DNA from: CAVPMW01 sp963706515
GTDB lineage: Bacteria > Chloroflexota > Anaerolineae > Anaerolineales > UBA4823
Assembly (NCBI GenBank): GCA_963706515.1
Contig: CAVPMW010000004.1
Location: 1 to 7,603 of the forward strand
Direction of reading: 5' to 3'
DNA: 7,603 nucleotides
The position numbers and the translations under genes were made by a program. The notes beneath the pieces are model-generated. The model was not told the origin of the DNA. It saw nothing but the letters and a program-made list of their open reading frames with translations, and made no database searches. Below, one piece after another: positions 1 to 6,101 of the stretch; within the stretch, counting starts at the first letter, position 1, and each line of letters starts with the position of its first letter.

Positions 1-766
1 CCCGATAAACAAATCGACCATGCGGATCACGATCAATCCACCGTCGATATAGGGCTCGGCGCTGCTGCCCGAATCATGGCGGAGTATCAACTGTTGACCG
101 GGCAGGCCAAAGATGATTACTGTCGAGATGGTATAGCCGGGAAGCCGAATTGAATGAACCTGCGATCCAGCGATACCGCGCTCCGCGGGTTTCAGGAATA
201 CCCTGGGTCTGCTCGAGAGGGATGGTCAGCGCTGAAGAGCGGATTTTTGACAAACGGGCAGCTAATTCGCGTGCGGTCCCGCTGGGGGCATCAATTTTGC
301 TGTCGTGCGCATAATCGATAATTTCCCATTGAGAGATATATCTGGCAGCGATCTCCGCAAACCTTTGTAATAATACGACTGTGATGGCAAAATTGCCTAC
401 AGCTAAAACACCACATCCGCTCTGCTCAGCGACTTGCGCAATTTCTGCATAATCCGTGTCGGTTAATCCAGAGGTGCCGATGACGACGTTCGCCTTGTGC
501 TGCAACGCAGTAAGGACGTTACTTTTCGCTACGGATGGCTGGGTGTAATCGAAGAAGACATCACACGGATGGGTGAGCGCCTCCTGAGCAGACGCATACA
601 CCGGACAGGCGAGGCGCGGTTCAGCCAGTACTTCGCCGAGCGAACGCCGAGCATACGTGCGTGAAACCGCAGCTATCAGCTCGATATCGTCCGTTTGGGC
701 AATAGCTCGGGCAAGCGCTGAGCCGGCCCAACCTGTGGCACCTGCCAGACATACTCGAATGGTCAT
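1..766 (-). CDS. dapB: DapB-like 4-hydroxy-tetrahydrodipicolinate reductase, one frameshift, 3' end outside window
   Basis: This cytoplasmic NAD(P)H-dependent reductase acts in the diaminopimelate/lysine pathway. Visible motifs are the Rossmann loop GATGWAG (residues 9-15), DYTQPS (73-78), GTSGLT (97-102), NFAIT (125-129) and KIDAPSGTA (157-165), the substrate loop with its conserved Lys. The start at 766 is chosen because AGGAGG (776-771) lies 4 nt upstream and the Rossmann strand follows at once; an upstream ATG at 859 has no such support. The frame holds to residue 197, then TAT at 175-173 breaks it. Reading on from 174 in the +1 frame gives 58 residues of good DapB C-terminal sequence (IAGSQVHSIRLPGY, RHDSGSSAEPY) up to the window edge, so the gene is nearly full length but frameshifted. 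The first His of the usual HH pair appears replaced by Ala (YAHDSK), so the protein may belong to a divergent DapB-like subgroup. Confidence 0.85.
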
Positions 767-850
767 TGTTCCTCCTGCAAGCCCTGGACAAACCCGGTAT
801 TTCTTCCCTGGCTCACTGACAAACTTACCTGGATTAATTAAATAACAATG

Positions 851-875
851 GACAGGCAATTATATAATGCCTGCC
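851..875 (-). terminator. Weak intrinsic terminator after tRNA-Asp
   Basis: On the minus strand an 8-bp stem (GGCAGGCA with TGCCTGTC, one G-U pair) encloses an A/T loop and is followed by a T-rich but interrupted tract (CATTGTTATTTAATTAAT). It lies about 22 nt beyond the CCA end of the tRNA and before dapB, so it could end the tRNA transcript or only attenuate it, leaving dapB partly co-transcribed. Confidence 0.5.
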
Positions 876-896
876 CGAAAACCTATTGCAACTTCC

Positions 897-973
897 TGGC
901 GGTCCCGAAGGGATTCGAACCCTCGATCTCGGCCTTGACAGGGCCGCATGTTAGGCCGCTACACCACGGGACC
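897..973 (-). tRNA. tRNA-Asp (anticodon GTC), CCA encoded
   Basis: Read on the minus strand, the sequence folds into a full cloverleaf. The acceptor stem GGTCCCG pairs with CGGGACC. The D arm is GTGT/ACAT, and the anticodon stem CGGCC/GGCCG carries loop CTGTCAA with anticodon GTC. The T arm GAGGG/CCCTT has loop TTCGAAT. The discriminator base is G (complement of 900), as expected for tRNA-Asp, and CCA is encoded at 899-897. It has its own promoter immediately upstream. Confidence 0.97.
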
Positions 974-984
974 GTGCGGGCAGT

Positions 985-1013
985 ACTATACCATAGCCAG
1001 TATGCCGCGTCAA
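985..1013 (-). promoter_or_regulatory. Sigma70-type promoter of tRNA-Asp
   Basis: On the minus strand the -35 box TTGACG (1013-1008) and -10 box TATAGT (990-985) are separated by exactly 17 nt. The expected start is near 978, about 5 nt before the mature tRNA 5' end at 973. Each box is one base from consensus. Confidence 0.85.
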
Positions 1014-1073
1014 GCCAGGTACACTGACCTTCGGACTATTGCCCTAAATTGAGAGGTACAGCGTTAATGGGGA

Positions 1074-1108
1074 AGAGAGCTATACCTTAACGTAAGGTAC
1101 AGCTCTCT
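1074..1108. terminator. Long near-perfect hairpin downstream of the secreted-protein gene
   Basis: AGAGAGCT (1074-1081) and TACCTTA (1083-1089) pair with TAAGGTA (1093-1099) and AGCTCTCT (1101-1108), around a 3-nt ACG loop and one A-C mismatch. The stem is 16 bp. It lies 22 nt past the stop of the minus-strand gene ending at 1131, so it probably ends or protects that mRNA. No clear U-run follows on either strand, so Rho-independent termination is uncertain. Confidence 0.5.
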
Positions 1109-1130
1109 ATTGTAAAACGGAAGAGCTGGT

Positions 1131-1856
1131 TTAATTCGCGGTGTTATTAAAAAACCAGTTGTAAGCGAAATAACCGGAACCCGTCGTGCTCTGCATGCGG
1201 ATTGAAATTTGCTTTCGCCCCTTCAGATTGGAAGGGATGGAAAACGTGTAGGTCTTTGTCCCGCCGCTGCCGGAACCCACCGAGGTGACAAAGGTGCCAT
1301 TGACGCCTTTTGTGCCCATCGGTCCCATCAGGACTTTGAAAGTGTCGTGGGGTGGGAGGTTCGAGGTTTGGATCGTTACCGAGGAATTTCTGACGACCGA
1401 TTCGATAAAAAATACGGGGAATCCCGAATATCCGCTGGTCCCACTCCCGCCTCCACCGGTGCCGCTGCCCCCGGACGTGCCGGTAGTCGAATTAAAAAAC
1501 CAGTTATAGGCAAACCAACCCGAGCCAGTATTGCTCTGCAAGCGGATGGCTATCTGAGACTGCCCCTTAAGCTCGGAAGGGATGGTGAAGGTTGCCGTAA
1601 AGGTTCCTCCGTCTCCCGAATCGACTGTCCCAACCAGAAATCCGTTCTTGCCCTTGGTGCCCATAAAATTCATCAACGCATTGAAGGAATCGTTGGCTGG
1701 GAAATTGTAGGTTTTAATGGTCACGCTTTTATTCTTGACCACAGCTTGGATCGAAAAGGTCGGTATAGTTGTCGATTGGTTGCTGCTTGCCAGGGCTGGC
1801 ACTGGCATGACGGACATTATAATAAAAACAGATAGAATGCTGAACAGCTTGTACAT
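1131..1856 (-). CDS. Secreted protein with two copies of one ~90-residue beta-rich domain
   Basis: The 241-residue product is of unknown function. A signal peptide covers about residues 1-23, with a hydrophobic core and an ALA cleavage-type motif, so it should be exported. The mature part holds two homologous domains, about 31-122 and 146-238. Both run in the same order: a [IF]PxFxIxxVVxxxSVTI strand, an MGTKGxNG turn, SGxGGT, an IPSxLKG strand, IxIRxQSxTGSG and the terminal motif FAYNWFFN. The domains are joined by a Gly/Ser/Thr linker (about 124-143). The start is set by AAGGAGG five nt upstream of ATG at 1856. There are no catalytic motifs and no cysteines, so a binding or cell-surface structural role is a guess from architecture. 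The gene is monocistronic, with a promoter candidate at 1960-1988 and a hairpin after its stop. Confidence 0.85.
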   Translation of the reverse strand: MYKLFSILSVFIIMSVMPVPALASSNQSTTIPTFSIQAVVKNKSVTIKTYNFPANDSFNALMNFMGTKGKNGFLVGTVDSGDGGTFTATFTIPSELKGQSQIAIRLQSNTGSGWFAYNWFFNSTTGTSGGSGTGGGGSGTSGYSGFPVFFIESVVRNSSVTIQTSNLPPHDTFKVLMGPMGTKGVNGTFVTSVGSGSGGTKTYTFSIPSNLKGRKQISIRMQSTTGSGYFAYNWFFNNTAN

Positions 1857-1879
1857 GGGAACCTCCTTAGATTTTCGAT

Positions 1880-1928
1880 GGGTGAATTAATGTCCTAGCA
1901 ATTCGCCGAAGGAATTTTATATTCACCC
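1880..1928 (-). promoter_or_regulatory. Two-tier hairpin in the 5' leader of the secreted-protein gene
   Basis: GGGTGAAT (1880-1887) is exactly complementary to ATTCACCC (1921-1928). Nested inside, AATTC and GAATT (within 1900-1916) form a 5-bp stem. If transcription starts from the promoter at 1960-1988, this structure lies in an mRNA leader of about 97 nt and ends shortly before the ribosome binding site. It does not match a riboswitch class I recognise. Confidence 0.4.
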
Positions 1929-1959
1929 AGACAACCTGCGGCGAAATGCTCTTAACATA

Positions 1960-1988
1960 TATATAACATTTTTATCACAAGATTTCAA
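1960..1988 (-). promoter_or_regulatory. Candidate promoter for the secreted-protein gene
   Basis: On the minus strand TTGAAA (1988-1983) and TATATA (1965-1960) are spaced by 17 nt in an A/T-rich stretch. This would give a leader of about 97 nt before ATG at 1856. The composition is A/T-rich, so a chance match is possible. Confidence 0.5.
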
Positions 1989-2009
1989 CTAAGAAGTTAT
2001 TAACTTGTA

Positions 2010-2069
2010 TAAGGCTTACGCAGCTCGCTGAGGAATTGGGACTATTTTCCTTCAACTGCGTAACTCCTA
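2010..2069. repeat. Short inverted-repeat element, copy A (MITE-like)
   Basis: The 60-bp element ends TAAGGCTTACGCAG on the left and CTGCGTAACTCCTA on the right, which are imperfect inverted repeats. It shares the ends, an internal AGGAATT and the TTCAACTGC segment with the element at 6102-6172, 4.1 kb away. It holds no ORF. It sits between the two divergent promoters at 1960-1988 and 2093-2121. A non-autonomous mobile element is the likely identity; no convincing target duplication is visible. Confidence 0.6.
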
Positions 2070-2092
2070 CTATATTAATCGGAATATTACCC

Positions 2093-2121
2093 TTGTTGCC
2101 GCTGGATACGGTGGTTATACT
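2093..2121 (+). promoter_or_regulatory. Candidate promoter of rel
   Basis: TTGTTG (2093-2098) and TATACT (2116-2121) are spaced by 17 nt. Transcription would start near 2128, about 15 nt before the rel start codon, leaving a very short leader that holds only the weak ribosome binding site AGGCG. Confidence 0.55.
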
Positions 2122-2142
2122 AATGAACGAATTAGGCGAATA

Positions 2143-2928
2143 ATGCGTATCGAAACATTGATGGATTCACTCCCTTCTAACTATTCTGCCGCCGACCGCG
2201 AGCTGATCCAGCGCGCGTACCGGGTTGCAGCCCTGGCTCATGAAGGTCAAAAACGCGCTTCGGGCGAGCCCTACATCAATCACTGCGTGGCAGTCGCCGG
2301 CATTTTAGCTGAGATGCAGGTGCCCCCGGCTGTGGTTGCCGCCGGGCTGCTCCACGATACCGTTGAAGACACCGCGTTGACCCTGGATGACGTGCGCCAG
2401 GATTTTGGTGACGAGATAGCCATCCTGGTGGATGGGGTCACCAAATTGACCAACTTACCGCACGTGTCGCGCGGCGACCAACATGCTGGAGAAGTCGTTG
2501 GTGATGATGGGTCCCGCCCATCCGCAGAACGGCGTGGAGCAGCAGCTACCGAGGAAGAAGTCGAGCTGGTCGTCCGCGACCGGCGCTACGATGCTAAGAC
2601 GGAAACTCTGCGCAAGACGTTCCTGGCAATGGGCGATGACGTGCGCGTGGTTCTGATCAAGCTGGCAGACCGGTTGCATAATATGCGCACGCTGAACCAT
2701 ATGCCGGAACAAAAACGCCGGCGGATCGCCCAGGAAACGCTGGATATCTTTGCTCCACTGGCAAACCGCCTGGGTATCTGGCAGATGAAATGGGAGCTGG
2801 AAGACCTGGCGTTCCGCTACGTCAATCCCGAAAAGTACAGGGAAATTTCTGAAAACCTGGTCAGCGACGCTCGATCGCGAACGGCAGATGGAAGAAATCC
2901 GCACCAGGCTGCTGCAGGTTTTGGATGA
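2143..2928 (+). CDS. rel: Rel, 5' segment: HD (p)ppGpp hydrolase domain, frame lost after residue ~240
   Basis: This is the first part of a bifunctional RelA/SpoT-family enzyme. The HD hydrolase, which removes pyrophosphate from (p)ppGpp, is recognisable from His47 (YINHCVAVAGIL), His71-Asp72 and Glu75-Asp76 in HDTVEDT, and Asp176 in ADRLHN. The metal and catalytic residues are therefore present and hydrolysis should be functional. Residues about 112-146 are a variable, partly acidic insert between the VTKL and ETLRKTF blocks. ATG at 2143 has the weak site AGGCG upstream, and no in-frame alternative upstream. True homology ends near residue 240 (2860-2872); the remaining residues to the stop at 2928 are out of frame. 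The reading continues in the next segment, and a composite product would be about 745 residues, the usual Rel length. Confidence 0.9.
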   Translation: MRIETLMDSLPSNYSAADRELIQRAYRVAALAHEGQKRASGEPYINHCVAVAGILAEMQVPPAVVAAGLLHDTVEDTALTLDDVRQDFGDEIAILVDGVTKLTNLPHVSRGDQHAGEVVGDDGSRPSAERRGAAATEEEVELVVRDRRYDAKTETLRKTFLAMGDDVRVVLIKLADRLHNMRTLNHMPEQKRRRIAQETLDIFAPLANRLGIWQMKWELEDLAFRYVNPEKYREISENLVSDARSRTADGRNPHQAAAGFG

Positions 2929-4118
2929 TGCAGGATATCCAGGGCGATATCACCGCTCGACCCAAGCATATTTACTCGATTTACCGGAAGATGGTGCGCA
3001 AGGGGGTACCCTTCGACCTGGTCCACGACGTGCGCGGCGTGCGAATCATCGTCGACGATGTCCCCGCCTGCTATACGGCTCTGGGCGTAATTCATACCCA
3101 TTGGCGCCCAATCCCAGGCGAGTTCGACGATTATATTGCTGCCCCGAAGGATAATTTCTACCGCTCCCTACACACGGCGGTCGTCTATGACGATGGGCAG
3201 ACGCTCGAAGTCCAGATTCGCACCCCGGAAATGCACCAGAGCGCGGAATATGGGATTGCCGCCCACTGGCGCTACAAAGAAGGCGGCACCCGGGATGAAG
3301 ATTACGAGCGGCGAATCCTGTGGCTGCGCTCGCTGATGGAATGGCGCCAGGACGTCGAGGATGCCGGCGAATTCGTCGACAGCATGAAAACGGACGTCTT
3401 CGAAGACCGGGTGTACGTATTTACACCACGGGGCGATATCATCGACCTGCCTGCAGGCTCTACCCCGATCGATTTTGCTTACCACGTCCATACGGATATC
3501 GGTCATCGCTGCCGGGGGGCAAAGATCAACGGCAAACTGATCTCGCTTGATTACCATCTCCAAACAGGCGATAAAGTCGAGATTCTCACCGCCAAACAAG
3601 GCGGTCCAAGCCGGGATTGGCTGAATCCAAACCTGGGGCTGGTATATACACAGCGGGCCCGCAATAAAATCCGCCAGTGGTTCAAAAAGCAGGCTCGCGA
3701 GCAGAATGCCAGCCAGGGGAAAGGTATCCTCGAAAAAGAGCTGCGCCGTCTCGGGCTTCAGGACCTGAACCTCGAGAGACTCGCCCGCGAGTTCGAGCTA
3801 AAAGCAGTGGATGACCTGTACGAGGCGATTGGCAACGGAGATCTTTCAATCTCGCGCCTGGTCAACCACCTGACGCTGGCAGAAAAAGCGGAAGAGGAAT
3901 TCATCCCGGTAACCGTAAAACCGGAAGCCCACCCTCCTTCCGGCGATACGGTGACCGTGCTGGGATTGAAAGGCTTGCTAACCACCATGGCGCGCTGCTG
4001 CAATCCAGCTCCCGGCGATAACATCATCGGTTATATCACCCGCGGCAGGGGCGCTACGATCCACCGCCAGGACTGTCCCGAATATATTGCGCGTCCAGGA
4101 CCGGGAACGGCTGGTTAG
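2873..4118 (+). CDS. rel: Rel, middle segment: (p)ppGpp synthetase, TGS and conserved-Cys domains, split by a second frame change
   Basis: The segment opens with DRERQMEEIR (2873-2935), the helix linking the hydrolase and synthetase. Frame then changes at TAT 2936-2938 and runs openly from 2937 to the stop at 4118. ATG at 2925 opens this long frame and overlaps the previous stop as ATGA. Synthetase motifs, which transfer pyrophosphate from ATP to GDP/GTP, are RPKHIYSIYRK, HDVRGVRII, NFYRSLHTAV, EVQIRT and AEYGIAAHWRYKE. A TGS domain follows (DRVYVFTPRGDIIDLP to GDKVEILT), then the linker helices, then the conserved-cysteine/zinc-finger domain (ARCCNPAPGD to HRQDC). The synthetase side is intact except at the lesions. 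Homology ends at DCP near 4080; from TAT 4083 the frame is lost and stops at 4116-4118. Confidence 0.88.
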
Positions 4119-4383
4119 AGTTACCTGGGGAGAACCCAAAAATACATACCCCGTCCCAGTGCGGATCAAGGCATACGATCGTAATGGGTTAATGAAAGAC
4201 GTATCCACACTGATTACGGATGAAGGGGTGAATATGTCGAATATAAAAGTCGAAGTGAGCCGCAATCTGGCATACTTCGACCTCGTCTTAGAGGTTCGCG
4301 ATATCGTCCAGCTCAGCCGCGTGCTGGACCGTTTGGAAAACCTGGATAACGTGCTCGAAGCTCAGAGAGTTCGACCCGGTTAA
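4084..4383 (+). CDS. rel: Rel, 3' segment: C-terminal ACT domain
   Basis: Reading from 4084 in the +1 frame relative to the preceding segment gives ILRVQDRERLVRVTWG, the usual join between the conserved-Cys domain and the ACT domain of Rel. The ACT domain follows (YPVPVRIKAYDRNGLMKDVS, NMSNIKVEV, YFDLVLEVRD, LSRVLDRLENLDNVLEAQRV) and ends naturally at 4381-4383. This domain contacts the ribosome-bound tRNA environment and regulates the balance of synthesis and hydrolysis. No ribosome binding site precedes the possible TTG start at 4087, so independent translation is unlikely. The segment belongs to the upstream rel gene; the frame change is at TAT 4083-4085. Confidence 0.88.
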   Translation: MLRVQDRERLVRVTWGEPKNTYPVPVRIKAYDRNGLMKDVSTLITDEGVNMSNIKVEVSRNLAYFDLVLEVRDIVQLSRVLDRLENLDNVLEAQRVRPG

Positions 4384-4397
4384 TTTCGATATTCCCC

Positions 4398-4424
4398 TTG
4401 ACATTACGCTGAAAATGGTATAAT
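4398..4424 (+). promoter_or_regulatory. Promoter of moeA, consensus boxes with short spacer and extended -10
   Basis: A perfect TTGACA (4398-4403) and a perfect TATAAT (4419-4424) are separated by only 15 nt. TGG directly before the -10 box makes an extended -10 (TGnTATAAT), which can compensate for a poor spacer. The start is expected near 4431, leaving a leader of about 37 nt before ATG 4468. It lies 15 nt after the rel stop, so moeA is an independent unit. Confidence 0.75.
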
Positions 4425-4467
4425 TCCGCGCCGAATCTGGGGTTAACTATCGCTCCGATCGGCATTT

Positions 4468-5730
4468 ATGGAGGATTCAAACCGGCTGCTCAGCGTACAG
4501 GAAGCCCGCCAAACTATTTTGGCTGGCTTCGTTCCGTTGGCTACAGAAATCGTCAGGCTGGAAGACTCTCTCGACCGGGTTCTGTCGCAATCTTTGCGCT
4601 CACCCCTGGAGCTACCGCCATTTTCGAATTCATCTGTGGATGGTTTCGCAGCCCGCGCGGAGGACATCCGCCTGACGAGCCAGGCCAACCCGACACAATT
4701 AGCCGTCATCGGAGACATTCCGGCAGGCACTGTACCCCAGGTCCATCTGGAGGCAAACCAGGCAGCGCGTATCATGACCGGCGCACAGCTTCCGGGTGGT
4801 GCGGACTGTGTGATCCCGGTAGAAGAAACGGATTTCAACTACCGCCAGGCAGGGATCCCGGCGCCAAGCCGGGTGAAGATCATGGCTCCAATCGGGCAAG
4901 GTGAGAATATCAGACCTGCGGGCCAGGACATCCACCGGGGAGATGAAGTATTTGCAGCGGGGCATCGTTTACGACCGATGGACCTGGGTATGCTGAGCAT
5001 CCTGGGGCAGGCGGAAGTGCCGGTATATTGCAAGCCGCGCGTAGCTATATTTTCAAGCGGCGACGAGCTGCTGCCTGTAGAGGCAGAACTGACGCCGGGA
5101 AAAATTCACGACGCGAATACCTATTCGGTAAGTGCACTCACCCGCCAATTTGGCGGAATCCCGATACCATACGGAATCGTACCGGATCGAGAAGACCAGG
5201 TAGCTGCATCCCTGAACCGGGCTGTGGACGACCGGGTCGACATCATTGTGAGCTCGGCAGGGGTGAGTGTTGGGGCGCTGGACTTCATGCGTCTTGCGGT
5301 GGAAAAACATGGACGGCTCGACCTGTGGCGAGTTAATATGCGCCCAGGTAAGCCATTCGCCTTCGGCTCTTACCAGGAAATTCCATTCTTTGGACTGCCG
5401 GGCAATCCGGTGTCCGCGTATGTCACTTACCTGATCTTCGGCGTCCCGGTCTTACTGCGCTTGCAAGGAGTTTTGGATCGCACTCCTTCGTTAACATTGC
5501 CGGTGACCCTGGATGATCCGGTAAGCTCGGATGGCCGCGAAAGTTATCTCCGGGCGAGCATATCCAGGCGAGGCGGCGAATATTATGCACGGTTGAGCGG
5601 TCATCAAGGCTCGGGAAATATGCTTTCATTAGTGCAAGCAAATGCTTTGCTAATTATTCCATCTGGAGTAAAATCACTGCCTGTTGGGAGCCGGGTTGAA
5701 GCCTGGCTCATCAACGAACAGAATTGGTGA
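4468..5730 (+). CDS. moeA: Molybdopterin molybdenumtransferase MoeA
   Basis: The 420-residue enzyme inserts molybdate into adenylylated molybdopterin, the last step of molybdenum cofactor synthesis in the cytoplasm. Family motifs are intact and in order: SSVDGFA (55-61), MTGAQLPGGAD (103-113), GQGENIRPAGQD (143-154), FSSGDEL (195-201), AGVSVGALDF (264-273), NMRPGKPFAFG (290-300), GLPGNPVSAY (309-318) and the C-terminal domain with HQGSGNM (379-385). Length is normal and no frame change is seen, unlike rel immediately upstream. ATG 4468 lacks a ribosome binding site upstream; a GGAGG overlaps the start codon itself (4470-4474). A start at an internal non-ATG codon just downstream cannot be excluded. 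No other cofactor genes are adjacent in the window. Confidence 0.95.
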   Translation: MEDSNRLLSVQEARQTILAGFVPLATEIVRLEDSLDRVLSQSLRSPLELPPFSNSSVDGFAARAEDIRLTSQANPTQLAVIGDIPAGTVPQVHLEANQAARIMTGAQLPGGADCVIPVEETDFNYRQAGIPAPSRVKIMAPIGQGENIRPAGQDIHRGDEVFAAGHRLRPMDLGMLSILGQAEVPVYCKPRVAIFSSGDELLPVEAELTPGKIHDANTYSVSALTRQFGGIPIPYGIVPDREDQVAASLNRAVDDRVDIIVSSAGVSVGALDFMRLAVEKHGRLDLWRVNMRPGKPFAFGSYQEIPFFGLPGNPVSAYVTYLIFGVPVLLRLQGVLDRTPSLTLPVTLDDPVSSDGRESYLRASISRRGGEYYARLSGHQGSGNMLSLVQANALLIIPSGVKSLPVGSRVEAWLINEQNW

Positions 5731-5789
5731 GCGATTGAACTATTCTTGCGCGTTTTATAAGCAAGATTAACAGGATTGCAGGAGGAAAA

Positions 5790-6020
5790 ATGCCGCGGAT
5801 TCGATGTCACTATGTCGATTGTGTTTTCCTGGATGACGGATATTGCGGAGCAGCGGCGATCGAGATTGATCCGGAGATCGGCTGTATGACCTTTTCCAGG
5901 GCAGATGACACTGAGGCAGAGGAAGAGTGGGAGGATGACGAAGAGTTAGAGGTAGAAGAATGGGAGGAGATCGAAGACGAAGACGAGGACGAGCTTTGGA
6001 TCGATGAGGATGAATTTTGA
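5790..6020 (+). CDS. Small Cys-motif protein with extremely acidic tail
   Basis: The 76-residue protein is not one I can name with certainty. Its N-terminal half carries four cysteines, at residues 6, 11, 19 and 32 (CHYVDC, DDGYC, EIGC), spaced as in short DUF1540-like metal-binding modules; that family link is tentative. Residues about 38-76 are almost all Asp and Glu with a few Trp, ending DEDEF. The start is well supported by GGAGG six nt before ATG. It follows moeA by 59 nt, with only a weak promoter-like pair between them (TTGAAC 5735-5740, TATAAG 5756-5761, 15-nt spacer), so it may be co-transcribed with moeA. A strong terminator closes it. The role is unknown; metal binding by the Cys part is an inference. 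Confidence 0.8.
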   Translation: MPRIRCHYVDCVFLDDGYCGAAAIEIDPEIGCMTFSRADDTEAEEEWEDDEELEVEEWEEIEDEDEDELWIDEDEF

Positions 6021-6049
6021 ATTAGTTCTATAAAATAAACCATAATAGA

Positions 6050-6086
6050 GGGCGCGCAGGCTGAGATCGGATGCGCCCCTTTTTTT
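6050..6086 (+). terminator. Intrinsic terminator after the small acidic gene
   Basis: GGGCGC (6050-6055) pairs with GCGCCC (6073-6078), and the stem is followed by C and seven T residues (6080-6086). It ends the moeA/small-gene unit before the convergent gene on the minus strand. Confidence 0.85.
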
Positions 6087-6101
6087 GCCATAAAACAAGA
6101 G

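Noticed and set aside
767..859. N-terminal extension of dapB to an ATG at 859
   Set aside because: The extension has no homology, overlaps the likely tRNA terminator, and the AGGAGG site clearly serves ATG 766.
1209..1835. Plus-strand open frame (208 codons) opposite the two-domain secreted protein
   Set aside because: The minus strand has a signal peptide, an internal domain duplication and a strong ribosome binding site; the plus frame has none of these.
2123..2143. Possible leader peptide MNELGE whose stop overlaps the rel start (TAATG)
   Set aside because: The predicted transcription start near 2128 lies after its ATG, and no ribosome binding site precedes it.
2925..4118. Treating the middle rel frame as an independent synthetase-only gene
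   Set aside because: Conserved Rel sequence continues on both sides in other frames and the composite has normal Rel length; kept only as an alternative hypothesis.
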